Program-made: the position numbers and the translations under genes
The notes under the pieces: model-generated
Database searches by the model: none
What the model was told of the DNA's origin: nothing
Seen by the model: only the letters and a program-made list of their open reading frames with translations
Shown: positions 1 to 9,138 of the stretch, one piece after another
How positions within the stretch are numbered: the stretch's first letter is position 1
Layout of the letters: every line of letters begins with the position of its first letter
NCBI GenBank assembly: GCA_003153375.1
Contig: PLYM01000141.1
Location: 1-35,904 of the forward strand
Direction of reading: 5' to 3'
From: Planctomycetaceae bacterium
Lineage (GTDB): Bacteria > Planctomycetota > Planctomycetia > Pirellulales > PALSA-1355
Length of the DNA: 35,904 bases

Positions 1-53
1 ACGCGCACGACGACGCGCTGGATGGTCTGTTGAAGGATTTGGGGTTGGAGTAG
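1..53 (+). CDS. C-terminal end of an unidentified upstream gene (partial)
   Basis: An open frame enters from the window edge and ends with TAG at 51-53, giving the tail AHDDALDGLLKDLGLE. The hydrophilic, leucine-patterned tail and GC-rich third positions look like real coding DNA, but only 16 residues are visible, so no function can be given. It would be followed by the glycosylase gene 66 bp downstream on the same strand. Confidence 0.4.
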   Translation, partial: AHDDALDGLLKDLGLE

Positions 54-119
54 TGGCCTCCAACCTGGCTGGACGTTGGGCACTTGTCATCGTGGCCACC
101 GGCACGGTAGCCTAGGGAC

Positions 120-764
120 ATGGAGCTCGACTTCGACCCTGAAGAGGCCGTCACGGTCCTGACGAAAGCCGATCGAAAGCTGGCGCGTGTCATACGACGC
201 GCCGGGCCCTTCACGCATCGGCCGGAGAAAATGCAGAGCCCCTTCCAGGCATTGCTGCGGGCGATTGTCTACCAGCAGTTGTCGGGCAAGGCAGCGGCCA
301 CGATCCTCGGCCGCGTGCACGATTTGCATCCCCACGGTTCGCGAATCAAGGCCGAGGGATTGCTGGATCTTTCCCAGGAGCAATTGCGCGGGGCTGGCTT
401 GTCGCGGGCGAAGGTGCTGGCCGTTCACGACCTCGCCGCCAAGACGCTCGACGGCACCGTGCCGACGTTGGCCCGATTGAAGAAGATGAGTGACGAGGAA
501 ATTGTCGCGCGGTTGGTGCAAGTGCGCGGCGTCGGCCAGTGGTCGGTCGAGATGCTGCTGATGTTTCGGCTGGGCCGGCCCGACGTGCTGCCGGCAAGCG
601 ATTTTGGCGTCCGCAAGGGCTTCATGCTTACGTATGCCACGGCCGATATGCCCACGGTCAAAGCCGTGTTGGCACACGGCGAGCGGTGGCGTCCCTATCG
701 GTCGGTCGCCAGTTGGTACATGTGGCGGGCCATCGACATGGCGCGGCAGGCCGGGGCCTCGTAA
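120..764 (+). CDS. DNA-3-methyladenine glycosylase, AlkA-like (HhH-GPD)
   Basis: A 214-aa base-excision-repair glycosylase that removes alkylated purines from DNA in the cytoplasm. The helix-hairpin-helix lies around residues 131-146 (VRGVGQWSVEMLL), and the catalytic aspartate expected for the HhH-GPD family is D161 in LPASDFGVRKG. The segment LLRAIVYQQLSGKAA at about residues 42-56 is the typical start of the HhH-GPD domain. The protein lacks the extra N-terminal domain of E. coli AlkA (about 280 aa), so it is the short single-domain form. The ATG at 120 has AGGGA a few bases upstream. The stop is only 2 bp from the stop of the convergent gene at 767. Family assignment is firm; exact lesion specificity is not readable. 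Confidence 0.9.
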   Translation: MELDFDPEEAVTVLTKADRKLARVIRRAGPFTHRPEKMQSPFQALLRAIVYQQLSGKAAATILGRVHDLHPHGSRIKAEGLLDLSQEQLRGAGLSRAKVLAVHDLAAKTLDGTVPTLARLKKMSDEEIVARLVQVRGVGQWSVEMLLMFRLGRPDVLPASDFGVRKGFMLTYATADMPTVKAVLAHGERWRPYRSVASWYMWRAIDMARQAGAS

Positions 765-766
765 GG

Positions 767-2827
767 CTATTCGGCGGCGTGAAACAAATCGTCGGCGCCG
801 AGCCGACGGCGAGCCAGGTTCGGGCCCGCGATATCGACCTCAAGCGTGGAATTGGCTTCGGTCCGATAGTAAATCGTCAGTGCGATCGAGTGCAGCCCCT
901 TGCCGAGGGCGATCTTGCCGAACTGCTCGCGCTTGTGGCTCTGGCTCTCGACGACCGGCACGCCAGCCACGCTCAATCGTCCTCGCGGCGAACAGCGCAG
1001 ATAGAATGTATACACGCCAGCAGCCGGAACCTCGACCAGGCCGGTGAAGTGAAAGCCAAAGTCTTCCGGCCGCTCGGCTGCATCGACGCTAAACTCATCG
1101 ACGACCCCGGTCCTTGCCGGCTTGGCCGCGGGAACGACATCCAGCGTGGCGTCGTCCAGTTTCTCAAAGTAGCGATAAGCAAGGCCCGTCTTGCGTGTGT
1201 TCGTGGTCAGTGGATCGTGCAGGGTGAGGCATGAGAGCTGGGCATTGCGAACATGACTGGCCTGGTGATCGACGAAGGCCTTGGCCCGCAGTGTGATGGT
1301 GCGATCGAGTTGAAAGGGACCCACGTAGCGCTCGGAGGATTCGTTTGGCTCGCTGTCATCGAGCGTAAAGTGAATCGCGGCCGTGGGCGCCGCGGTCAAC
1401 GTGATCGTGCTCCGCTCGACGAACGCTTCGCCGCCCGACGAGGCAATGGCCGGCGGCTCGATCCAGGTCTCGGCCACGCGGGGGTTCGTGCCGTTGAGAA
1501 ATTCTTCCAGGTCCGGGTAGCCATCGCCGTCGGTGTCCTGCGAACTGGGAGTGGCCGTTTTCGGATCAAGCCCGTTCTTCAATTCCCAGGCGTCGCTCAT
1601 GCCGTCGAGATCGGTGTCGGGCGCCGGCGCAGCGCCTGCCAAAGGGGGCCAGCCGCCGACCTCGGTCTGCGAATCGATCAGCCGGCCCGTGCCCTGGCGA
1701 ATCTGTTCGAACAGCCGCGCGTCGACCGCGTCGCGAACCGGCAGCACGGCGCCGCCTTCGCGCAGGATCTTTTCATACGCTGCCTCGGCCGTGTCGGTCG
1801 TCACGGTGCAAGTCGGGAAGGCATGATCGGCTCGCAGCGCCCGGCGGGTCGCTTCGGGCGTGCTGTGGTTGGGCGGCTTCACCAGCAACCAGTTGTCGGC
1901 GGTTCCGGCGAGGTAGCCGAAAAAGTAATTGCCACCGAAGTACAATCGCTGAGACATTCCGCCGGGGCTGAAGGCAATGTCCTTGAGCTTCGAGTAGGCC
2001 AGCGGCCGGAGATAGTTGTTGACGTAGTTGAGCTCCAGCCGCTCGTCGCCGCTGTAGCCCGCGCGATCTCCCCAGCCGTAGAGCAAGTTGTTGCGAAAGT
2101 CGAGCCGCACGTCGCCACCGCGCGGGCTGCGGCTGCGATGAAACGCATAGACGTTGTGGTGGTAGCTGATTTCACCCGGCCCGCTGATCAGCGAACCGTA
2201 GCCGTGCGAGCCCTTGTGGTGCACCGAGTGGTTCAGGCTTTCGACGATCAGGCACCATTGCACGGTGACCTCGGCCGAGTCGGCGTTGGTCGAAATCGTT
2301 TCGTCGATCCCCCAACTCGCCGAGCAATGGTCGAGAATCACGTTGTGTGCGCTCGAACTGATGCAATCGAGCTCGCGTCGCTGGATGTCGCCGGGCCGCA
2401 CCCGTAGGTAGCGAATGACGACGTCCGGCGCGCGGATCACCAGCGACGCGCCCTGCAGGCAGACGCCGTCGCCCGGCGCCGACTGGGCCGCGATCGTCAG
2501 ATGAGGATCCGTGACGTCGAGATCGGTTTTGAGCGCGATGTTGCCGGCCACGCGAAACAGGATCAGCCGCGGTCCCGGCGTCCTAATCGCGGCCCGCAGC
2601 GTGCCGGCGATGGGCCGCTCGCGGCGCGGATCGTAATCGTCGAGCGAAGTGACCAGGAGCACCTTGCCCCCGCGACCGCCGGACGCATAAGCCCCCGCGC
2701 CTTCGGCGCCCGGAAAGGCCGAAAACAGCCGTTGATCGAACGGGCCGCCGAAAGCCGATGCATTCGCGAACCAAACGAGCAGCACGGCAACGACGAGGGA
2801 GGAGCGACGAGCAACAATGGAGAGCAT
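767..2827 (-). CDS. Secreted pectate-lyase-like (PL1) multidomain protein
   Basis: A 686-aa exported protein. Residues 1-26 are a signal peptide (hydrophobic core VVAVLLVWFANASA). Residues about 35-400 form a right-handed beta-helix of the pectate lyase type, beginning AFPGAEGAGAYASGGRGG and including LDHCSASWGIDE and SYHHNVYAFHRSRSPR, motifs typical of planctomycete PL1-like proteins. Next come two Asp-rich calcium-binding repeats (DTDLDGMSDAWE, DTDGDGYPDLEE; about 408-455), a chitobiase/hexosaminidase C-terminal-like beta-sandwich (about 457-535), and a PA14-like carbohydrate-binding domain (about 550-683). It lies last in a minus-strand group behind a DUF1501 gene and a PSCyt cytochrome gene, 70 bp downstream of the former. 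The likely role is cleavage of acidic polysaccharide outside the cytoplasm; the actual substrate is unknown. Confidence 0.82.
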   Translation of the reverse strand: MLSIVARRSSLVVAVLLVWFANASAFGGPFDQRLFSAFPGAEGAGAYASGGRGGKVLLVTSLDDYDPRRERPIAGTLRAAIRTPGPRLILFRVAGNIALKTDLDVTDPHLTIAAQSAPGDGVCLQGASLVIRAPDVVIRYLRVRPGDIQRRELDCISSSAHNVILDHCSASWGIDETISTNADSAEVTVQWCLIVESLNHSVHHKGSHGYGSLISGPGEISYHHNVYAFHRSRSPRGGDVRLDFRNNLLYGWGDRAGYSGDERLELNYVNNYLRPLAYSKLKDIAFSPGGMSQRLYFGGNYFFGYLAGTADNWLLVKPPNHSTPEATRRALRADHAFPTCTVTTDTAEAAYEKILREGGAVLPVRDAVDARLFEQIRQGTGRLIDSQTEVGGWPPLAGAAPAPDTDLDGMSDAWELKNGLDPKTATPSSQDTDGDGYPDLEEFLNGTNPRVAETWIEPPAIASSGGEAFVERSTITLTAAPTAAIHFTLDDSEPNESSERYVGPFQLDRTITLRAKAFVDHQASHVRNAQLSCLTLHDPLTTNTRKTGLAYRYFEKLDDATLDVVPAAKPARTGVVDEFSVDAAERPEDFGFHFTGLVEVPAAGVYTFYLRCSPRGRLSVAGVPVVESQSHKREQFGKIALGKGLHSIALTIYYRTEANSTLEVDIAGPNLARRRLGADDLFHAAE

Positions 2828-2897
2828 CTGTGAGTCCGAGGCGCGAAAAAGGAGAGCGACAAATGAAGCAGCAGCGGATGGCGAGCGGCGCGCCCGG

Positions 2898-4352
2898 TCA
2901 GGCGAGAAGCTTGGGCACGACCTCGCCGGCTACGTCGGTCAGGCGGAAGTTGCGGCCCTGGAAGCGGTAGGTGAGTTTCAGATGGTCGAGGCCCAGCAGG
3001 TGCAAGATGGTGGCCTGCAAGTCGTGTACATGGATCCGGTCGTCGACGGCGTTGTAGCCCAATTCGTCGGTGGCGCCGATCGTTTGCCCGCCGCGCACTC
3101 CGCCGCCGGCAAGCCACATCGTGTAACCGTCGATGTGATGGTCGCGCCCGACCAGATCGCGCGGTTCGCCCATCGGAGTCCGGCCGAATTCGCCACCCCA
3201 GATTACGAGGGTGTCCTCGAGCAGTCCGCGCGCCTTCAGATCTTTGACCAGCGCGGCAGCCGGCTGATCCGTTTCCTTGCAGCGGGCGTCGAGTGGCTGG
3301 CCCAGGTGCGTGTCCTTGTTGCCGTGATGGTCCCAATCAGTGTGATAGAGTTGCACGAAACGCACGCCGCGCTCGACCAGGCGGCGGGCGAGCAGGCAAT
3401 TGTTGGCGAACGAAACCTTGCCGGGCTCGGCCCCGTAGGCATCAAGCGTTTGCTGGGTCTCGCCCGCCAGGTCGATCAGCTCCGGTGCGCTCGATTGCAT
3501 GCGATAGCCCATTTCGTAGGCGGCGATGCGCGTCGAGATTTCCGGATCACCCACGGCGGCCAACCGCTGCGAATTGAGGTTGCGCACGGCCGCAAAGAAT
3601 TCGGCTTGCCCCGCTCGGTCGATGCCAGGTGGGTTGGCCAGGTTCAAGATCGGCTGCGGACCGGGCAGCAGCGGCACGCCCTGATAGGCCGTGGGCAAAA
3701 AGCCGCTGCCCCAAAGCGGATTTCCGCCGCGCGGACCGCGCGGGCCCGACTGCAGCACCACGAAGCCGGGCAGATCGCGCGACAAACTGCCGATTCCATA
3801 CGTGAGCCAGGCCCCCATGCTCGGCAGACCGAAGCGGCTGGTGCCGGTGTTGACGAACAGTTTGGCCGGGCCGTGGTTGAACACGTCGGTGACCATGCTG
3901 CGGATGATGCAGACATCGTCGACCGTGGTTGCCAGGTGCGGCAATAGCTCGCTCAGCTCGGCGCCCGACTGACCGTGGCGAGCGAACTTGCGGCGCGTAC
4001 CCATTAGCTTGGCGTCGCCCTTGATGAACGCGAACCGCTTGTTCTTGGTATACGAAGGAGGAACGACCTGTCCGTCGAGTTCCTGCAATTTCGGTTTGTA
4101 GTCGAACAATTCCAGCTGGCTCGGCCCGCCGGCCATGAATAGAAAAATTACGCGCTTCGCGCGCGGTGCAAAATGCGGCGCGCGCGGAGCCAACGGATTG
4201 CTCGGATCGGGTGGCTCGACGTTGGCAGCGCACTCCTCGGCCAAGAGCGAGCCCAGCGCCAGCGAACCCAGCCCGACACCGCACTGGCCAAAGAAGTGGC
4301 GTCGCGTCGTCGAGAGCAAGGGCGAAGGTTCCTGAGGCGTGCCGTGCGACAT
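2898..4352 (-). CDS. DUF1501 family protein, Tat-exported (copy 1)
   Basis: A 484-aa member of DUF1501, a family in the alkaline phosphatase/sulfatase-like superfamily that is abundant in planctomycetes; its activity is not established. A twin-arginine signal is visible at the N-terminus (TTRRHFFGQCGVGLGSLALG), so folded export is expected. Family hallmarks include VIFLFMAGGPSQLELFDYKP near residue 70, the C-terminal VIWGGEFGRTP, and GRDHHIDGYTMWLAGGGV with conserved histidines. The start ATG lies 4 bp after the stop of the PSCyt gene at 4357, so the two are almost certainly co-transcribed and probably translationally coupled. The C-terminus (GRNFRLTDVAGEVV) is nearly the same as that of copy 2 at 29113. 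Confidence 0.88.
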   Translation of the reverse strand: MSHGTPQEPSPLLSTTRRHFFGQCGVGLGSLALGSLLAEECAANVEPPDPSNPLAPRAPHFAPRAKRVIFLFMAGGPSQLELFDYKPKLQELDGQVVPPSYTKNKRFAFIKGDAKLMGTRRKFARHGQSGAELSELLPHLATTVDDVCIIRSMVTDVFNHGPAKLFVNTGTSRFGLPSMGAWLTYGIGSLSRDLPGFVVLQSGPRGPRGGNPLWGSGFLPTAYQGVPLLPGPQPILNLANPPGIDRAGQAEFFAAVRNLNSQRLAAVGDPEISTRIAAYEMGYRMQSSAPELIDLAGETQQTLDAYGAEPGKVSFANNCLLARRLVERGVRFVQLYHTDWDHHGNKDTHLGQPLDARCKETDQPAAALVKDLKARGLLEDTLVIWGGEFGRTPMGEPRDLVGRDHHIDGYTMWLAGGGVRGGQTIGATDELGYNAVDDRIHVHDLQATILHLLGLDHLKLTYRFQGRNFRLTDVAGEVVPKLLA

Positions 4353-4356
4353 GGCG

Positions 4357-6927
4357 TTATTCTCGAGTGATGAATTCGTCGACGTTCAACAGCACGCGGG
4401 CCAGCATAGTCCAGGCGGCCGCCTCGCAGGCGCCGGCTCCACTGCCGGCATTGACCGCCGCGGCGCCGGCCACGGTTGCCGCATCTTGCGGCGCGGCCGC
4501 AAATCGCTGCCGCTGCTGGCTCAGGTAATCGGTCAGGCCCGCCAGCTCGTCGCTTTGTGGATCGCGCGCCAATGAGCGAAGGAAAGCAGCGCGGATGCGC
4601 TGCTGATCATTGGCAGCCGGTGCGGCCAGGATGCGAGCGGCAAAGCCCTGCGCAAACTCATAGAAGGCCGGATCATTGGCCAGCGTCAAGGCCTGCAAAG
4701 GTGTGTTCGAGCGCGGACGGCGCGTGCAGGCCGTGTTGGCGTCCGGCGCGTCGAACGTCTTCAGGAACGGATAGGGGCTCGATCGCCAGAAGTAGATGTA
4801 GAGCCCGCGGCGATAGCGATCGGCGTTTTTGTTCTCGCCCCAAAATTTCACCTGCTGCGTGAAACGGTAGATTCCTTGCGGTTGCGGCGGATACACGCCG
4901 GGTCCGCCGATCTCGTCGCTGAACAGACCGCTGACGCTCAACGCCGCGTCGCGAATCGTCTCGGCCTCGAGCCGCAGGCGCGGTTGTCGACCGAGCAGTT
5001 TGTTGTAGGGATCGGCCGCCGCCAGGTCGGGCCGGGCGCGCGACGACTGGCGATAGGTGGAACTCGTCACGATCAGGCGGTGCAACGCCTTCAGGCTCCA
5101 GTGACCGTCGACCAGCGCGCCGGCTAGCCAATCGAGCAGCTCGGGATGCGTTGGCCGGTCGCCTTGCAACCCAAAATCGTTCTCGGTGGCCACCAGGCCC
5201 TGGCCGAAATACGTCTGCCAGATGCGATTGACCGTGACCCGCGGGGTCAGGGGATTGCGCCCGTCGACCAGCCAGCGGGCAAAATCCAACCGGTCGGGCT
5301 GGCCGGCGCGGGCCGCGAGCGCAGGCAGCACGGCGGGCACGTTCGGCTCGACCGGGGCACCCTGGTGCAGGAAGTCGCCACGTACGTGGATGTGCGTTGC
5401 GCGCGGTTCCTGGCGCTGGCGAACGATCAAGGTGGTCGTGATCGCGCGGTCGATCTGCTGTTGGTTTTGTTTCAGCTCGGTCAGCTGCTTGACGAGTGGG
5501 ATGCGTTCGGGGTCGACTTTTTGAAACTCCAGCCGCAGCAGTTTCTTTTGTTCGTCGTTGCGCTGATCGCGAACCACGGCCAGTGCGGCTTGCACCGGCG
5601 CGGGTACTTCGGCAGCGGCCTTGTCGTCCGCAGCCTTGTTTTCGGCGGCTTTGCCTTCCGCGGCCAAGGCTGCGGCCTGCAGCCGCGCGGCCAGTTTGGT
5701 TTCCCATTCGCCCTGCCGGCCGCCGGCGTTGGCGTCGACCTCGGCCAGCCGCGTCTGCACCTGGGCAATTTCGGCCAACAGCGCCGGCAGCTCTTTGGCC
5801 TGCTGATCGGTCGGCACTTGCAACACGGGCTCGTCGGCCCCATTAAAGATCGCGAAAAGCTGGTAGAACTCGCGCTGCGAAATTGGATCATATTTGTGAT
5901 CGTGGCAACGCGCGCATCCGAGCGTCAGGCCGAGAAACGCCGAGCCCGTGGTGCTGACGCGATCGACCACGGCCTCGACGCGAAACTGTTCGGGGTCGGT
6001 GCCGCCTTCTTCGTTGACCAGCGTGTTGCGATGGAAACCGGTGGCGATGAGCTGGTCGACCGTGGCCCCCTCGAGCATGTCGCCGGCCAATTGCTCGATC
6101 GCAAAGCGGTCGAACGGCAGATCACGATTCAGCGCGCCGATCACCCAATCGCGATACTTCCAAATCGAACGGCCGCTGTCGATCGTGTAACCGTTCGAGT
6201 CGGCGTAGCGAGCTACGTCGAGCCAATGCCGGCCCCATTGTTCGCCATAGTGGGGCGAAGCCAACAGAGAATCGACGAGCCGCTCATAAGCCCCTTCGCC
6301 GGTGTCGGCCAGGAATGCGCCGACTTGCTCGGCCGAGGGCGGCAGACCTACCAAGTCGAAACTCAAGCGGCGAATGAGTGTGGTTTTGTCAGCCTCGGGC
6401 GAGGGCGCGAGCCCAGCAGTCTCGAGTCGTGCGAGCACGAAGGCGTCGATCGGATTGCGCACCCAACCACGGTCCTTGACCGGCGGAGGCGCGAGCCGCG
6501 TGACGGCTTGAAACGACCAATGATCGGAGTGGCGCGGCTTTTCGACCGAGGCGGTTTCGGTGGGAACTTTGGCGCCTTCATCAACCCAACGGGTCAGCAA
6601 CTCGATCGCCGCCGGCTCCAGCACCGATCCCTTGGGCGGCATCTTGGCGACATCCTCGGCCCCACGGATCGCCTGAATCAGCAAGCTCTCCGATGCCTTG
6701 CCAGCGACGATCGCCGGACCACTGGCACCGCCGGCCAACAGATCGCGCGCGGTGTCGAGCCGAAAGCCCGACTCCTGCTTTTTTTCGCCGTGACATTGAT
6801 AACAATGGGCCGCCAGAATCGGCACCACCTCGCGGCCAAAGTCGACCGGGTCGGCCGCCATGGCAAGCGTGGTGCAACCGCTGGCGAGCCAGCCGCCCAG
6901 CCAGGCAAGCATGCCGGGCCGCAGCAT
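4357..6927 (-). CDS. Planctomycete cytochrome c PSCyt1 / DUF1549 / DUF1553 protein (copy 1)
   Basis: A 856-aa exported c-type cytochrome-like protein. After a signal peptide (MLRPGMLAWLGGWLASG..) comes PSCyt1 with heme motif C42-YQ-C45-H46. DUF1549 (PSCyt2) follows from about residue 150 (NPIDAFVLARLE, HYGEQWGRHWLDVARYADS) and contains a second heme motif C338-AR-C341-H342 DHKYDPI. A charged Ala/Glu/Lys-rich linker follows at about 400-460, then DUF1553 (PSD1) to the end (RVTVNRIWQTYFGQGLV, THPELLDWLA). The open frame extends upstream to 7158; I chose the ATG at 6927 because only this start puts a signal peptide at the N-terminus. An ATG at 7023 is the alternative. It pairs with the DUF1501 gene 4 bp downstream. 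Function is unproven; periplasmic electron transfer or polysaccharide oxidation has been suggested for the family. Confidence 0.85.
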   Translation of the reverse strand: MLRPGMLAWLGGWLASGCTTLAMAADPVDFGREVVPILAAHCYQCHGEKKQESGFRLDTARDLLAGGASGPAIVAGKASESLLIQAIRGAEDVAKMPPKGSVLEPAAIELLTRWVDEGAKVPTETASVEKPRHSDHWSFQAVTRLAPPPVKDRGWVRNPIDAFVLARLETAGLAPSPEADKTTLIRRLSFDLVGLPPSAEQVGAFLADTGEGAYERLVDSLLASPHYGEQWGRHWLDVARYADSNGYTIDSGRSIWKYRDWVIGALNRDLPFDRFAIEQLAGDMLEGATVDQLIATGFHRNTLVNEEGGTDPEQFRVEAVVDRVSTTGSAFLGLTLGCARCHDHKYDPISQREFYQLFAIFNGADEPVLQVPTDQQAKELPALLAEIAQVQTRLAEVDANAGGRQGEWETKLAARLQAAALAAEGKAAENKAADDKAAAEVPAPVQAALAVVRDQRNDEQKKLLRLEFQKVDPERIPLVKQLTELKQNQQQIDRAITTTLIVRQRQEPRATHIHVRGDFLHQGAPVEPNVPAVLPALAARAGQPDRLDFARWLVDGRNPLTPRVTVNRIWQTYFGQGLVATENDFGLQGDRPTHPELLDWLAGALVDGHWSLKALHRLIVTSSTYRQSSRARPDLAAADPYNKLLGRQPRLRLEAETIRDAALSVSGLFSDEIGGPGVYPPQPQGIYRFTQQVKFWGENKNADRYRRGLYIYFWRSSPYPFLKTFDAPDANTACTRRPRSNTPLQALTLANDPAFYEFAQGFAARILAAPAANDQQRIRAAFLRSLARDPQSDELAGLTDYLSQQRQRFAAAPQDAATVAGAAAVNAGSGAGACEAAAWTMLARVLLNVDEFITRE

Positions 6928-7289
6928 CCCGACATCGCGAAATCCTCGCGCCGCCGACGGGCGCCGAAACGGCGGGCTAGACGACAATTCGAGAGCACAT
7001 TTTGAATGCCGGGCAGGAGGCATGGTAAGGCGTTCGGTCGGGAGGTTTCCGGGCGGCAAAGCGGGCGGAAGCGCAACGCCCATCTTACACCAAACGTGAG
7101 GGCGAGAGAACCATTTTGGGGCAGCCCGCTTCACGCCCGAAACCAGGCAAGTCGCCACGAACCGCGGATCGAGGGGCTATAACCGTGACGGGATCAGCTT
7201 CTCGCGCGCGTGGGGAACTGGGGGAGGTACTCGTGGGCCGCGACGGACCTGTCGTCGCCGCGACTGAGTGCGTTCTTCGCTGACCGCGT
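6928..7289. other. Intergenic stretch upstream of the PSCyt gene
   Basis: This 362-bp gap separates the dgoK-like stop from the chosen PSCyt start, both on the minus strand. Part of it is open in the PSCyt frame up to 7158, so a longer N-terminus is formally possible. On the minus strand TGTAAGAT near 7087 could be an extended -10 element, but no convincing -35 lies 16-18 bp upstream. I see no RNA gene, no strong hairpin with a T-run and no small gene. Confidence 0.4.
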
Positions 7290-8330
7290 TCAGATACCTC
7301 CAAGCTGGCGCAACAACACACCCTGACCCAATGCAGTAAGCCGCTCGACGTCGTCGGGCGCGATCGTGACGATTTGCTGCCTCAGGCCGAGCGCTCGGCA
7401 AGCCGCCTGATAAGGGGTCTGGAGCGGGGCGGTCGCACAGAGCAGGATCGGTCGGTCAGATCGTTCGGTCGCTTGCAAATACGCCAGTTCGGCGCCGAGC
7501 AGCACCCCACTCAAAAATGCGCGGTTTGTGGCCGCGAGGCAGTAGTCGATAATCTGTCGCGTACGTACGCGAAACAGCGCGGCCGACAGACCGATCTGAG
7601 CGCTGCGCGTCACGCCCTCGCAAAACGCTGCCGACGATTCCTCCGTCACTTCGACGGACGTTCCGCTGGCATCGAGCGAATGACGTAAAATGCTGTGCTG
7701 GTTGAGCACGTCATACAATTCGCCGGTCATGAACGTGCGAAATCCGCGAATCTGGCCCGCATCGATCTGGATGTGCTTCGAATGCGTGCCTGGCAGGATC
7801 AGGAGGGCCCCGGCAGCGAGTCGCTTGATCGACGGCAGTTGAAACGCGCCCAGGGCTTGCGTCTCTTCGCCCCGCATCACGTCGTCGTCCGTCCGCGCGC
7901 CAGAAACCAGTACCACCGGCCGGAGACCCTGTGGGGTATAGAGGGGTCCCAACGCGCGCCACACCAAACCGACGCTCGAGAGCCACAGGGGCAGCTCGGC
8001 ATAGGGCAATTCGTGCCAGCCAATCGACGAACTTGCCATGCCCGAGATGATCACCGGGCCACCCAGCGACTCGCGGCCGGTTTCCTGGTGGTGCTGTCGG
8101 CCCAGTTGTTCGAGCCCCTGGCAAAGTGCAATGCGAAACCGCTCCGCTCGCGGGCGGTCGTTAGCCTCCTGGGCCAGGGCGGCCACGCCTTGATCCGAGC
8201 GGAACTCGGCGACCGTCTCGCGCCCGCCGGCACGGATAGCGCGGAGCCGAAAATGGGTGCTTCCCCAATCGCAACTGACGAATTCGCCTGTTTCGGCCGC
8301 GGCGCGCAGGCTCGCTTCAATTTCCATCAT
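7290..8330 (-). CDS. dgoK: 2-dehydro-3-deoxygalactonokinase (DgoK-like)
   Basis: A 346-aa cytoplasmic kinase that phosphorylates 2-keto-3-deoxy-galactonate at O6, a step in De Ley-Doudoroff-type galactose and sugar-acid catabolism. Family signatures are SCDWGSTHFRLRA near the N-terminus (phosphate-binding loop), VIISGMASSSIGWHELPY, DDDVMRGEETQALGAF, LILPGTHSKHIQID and FMTGELYDVLNQHSIL. Length is slightly above the usual ~290-330 aa because of an N-terminal extension of about 15 residues. Two adjacent ATG codons lie at 8330 and 8327; a GGGAAA stretch is just upstream. No matching aldolase or dehydratase lies in the window. The gene is upstream of, and on the same strand as, the PSCyt/DUF1501/pectate-lyase group, but a 362-bp gap means co-transcription is only a possibility. 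Confidence 0.85.
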   Translation of the reverse strand: MMEIEASLRAAAETGEFVSCDWGSTHFRLRAIRAGGRETVAEFRSDQGVAALAQEANDRPRAERFRIALCQGLEQLGRQHHQETGRESLGGPVIISGMASSSIGWHELPYAELPLWLSSVGLVWRALGPLYTPQGLRPVVLVSGARTDDDVMRGEETQALGAFQLPSIKRLAAGALLILPGTHSKHIQIDAGQIRGFRTFMTGELYDVLNQHSILRHSLDASGTSVEVTEESSAAFCEGVTRSAQIGLSAALFRVRTRQIIDYCLAATNRAFLSGVLLGAELAYLQATERSDRPILLCATAPLQTPYQAACRALGLRQQIVTIAPDDVERLTALGQGVLLRQLGGI

Positions 8331-8468
8331 TGCATTTCCCAGACTGGGTGGTTTACCATAATCCCGTTCAGCAAACTAACGATTCTGCAAGAAAACACCC
8401 TTGGGGGGCGAAACTTTTGGCCACCGGCGGGGTATCAATACTAATAGATTCGAGCCGCTTTTGCGGGC

Positions 8469-8491
8469 GCGCACGAATTCTCCTCGTGCGC
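8469..8491. other. Perfect 8-bp inverted repeat in the pseudopilin leader
   Basis: GCGCACGA at 8469-8476 and TCGTGCGC at 8484-8491 form a perfect stem with a 7-nt loop, ending 22 bp before the ATG at 8514 and just before the AGGGG ribosome-binding region. No T-run follows, so it is not a standard terminator. It could be an operator or an mRNA hairpin controlling translation of the pseudopilin gene. Confidence 0.5.
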
Positions 8492-8513
8492 CAGGGTTAA
8501 GGGGTCAGGGGCA

Positions 8514-9110
8514 ATGGCAAATCACGGCCGATCGCACCGCGCGGGCATGACGCTCGTCGAACTGCTGGTGGTGATCGCCATCATCGCCGTGTTGGTGGGC
8601 TTGCTGCTGCCGGCCGTGCAATATGTGCGCAATTCGGCTCGGCGCAACCAATGTTTGTCCAATCTGCACAACATTGGCCTGGCGATGGAAAGCTATATGG
8701 ACTCGCGTGGGCAGCGGGCATGGTTCCCTGACGCGGCCCGGCTGCCCGAGCAGCAACTTCCGCCTCCCGCCCCGCCGAAACCGAGCCTGGCCAAGGTGCT
8801 GGCCGATTACAGCGAAGCCAACAATAAGATCTTTCTTTGCCCTGGCGACGATGCCTCGTATCGCGATGCGGACCTGGCTCAGGCAGTTCCCCCTTTGGTG
8901 CCCGAGGGCCTGAGCTATTTCGACAAGGACGGCATTAGCTACGAATATCAGGCCTCGACGCTAGCGCTGAAGACACGACAAAATGTCACTGCGAAGAAGG
9001 CTAGCGCCACGGTGATGATGGCCAACGATCTCGATCCCTTTCACGGACCGACGGGCGACGACGGTTCGCGCTGCTACATCTATCTTGACGGTCACGCCGA
9101 TTCTTCTTGA
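8514..9110 (+). CDS. Type II secretion/type IV pseudopilin-like protein (DUF1559-like)
   Basis: A 198-aa protein with a textbook prepilin N-terminus: short basic leader ending in RAG, then [20 protein letters not shown], with Glu at +5 of the mature protein, so it should be cut and N-methylated by a prepilin peptidase. The following [20 protein letters not shown] is characteristic of the planctomycete DUF1559 pseudopilin class. The body is shorter than usual (those proteins are often 300 aa or more) and the C-terminal H-x9-DG motif is present only in a stretched form ([17 protein letters not shown]). AGGGG about 10 bp before the ATG supports the start. It is followed after 28 bp by a glycine-rich membrane protein, probably co-transcribed. 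Role: cell-envelope filament or secretion component, partners unknown. Confidence 0.82.
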   Translation: MANHGRSHRAGMTLVELLVVIAIIAVLVGLLLPAVQYVRNSARRNQCLSNLHNIGLAMESYMDSRGQRAWFPDAARLPEQQLPPPAPPKPSLAKVLADYSEANNKIFLCPGDDASYRDADLAQAVPPLVPEGLSYFDKDGISYEYQASTLALKTRQNVTAKKASATVMMANDLDPFHGPTGDDGSRCYIYLDGHADSS

Positions 9111-9138
9111 ACCATTTTGGCAGGCGGGGTTTTTTGCC

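Noticed and set aside
1253-2407. A 384-codon plus-strand frame opposite the pectate-lyase-like gene
   Set aside because: The minus-strand product has clear domain structure; the opposite frame is only a codon-bias shadow.
5146-7005. A long plus-strand open frame (619 codons) opposite the PSCyt gene
   Set aside because: It is antisense to a gene with clear heme and DUF1549/DUF1553 motifs, has Arg/Gly/Val-rich low-information composition and no domain motif. GC-rich genes commonly give such mirror frames.
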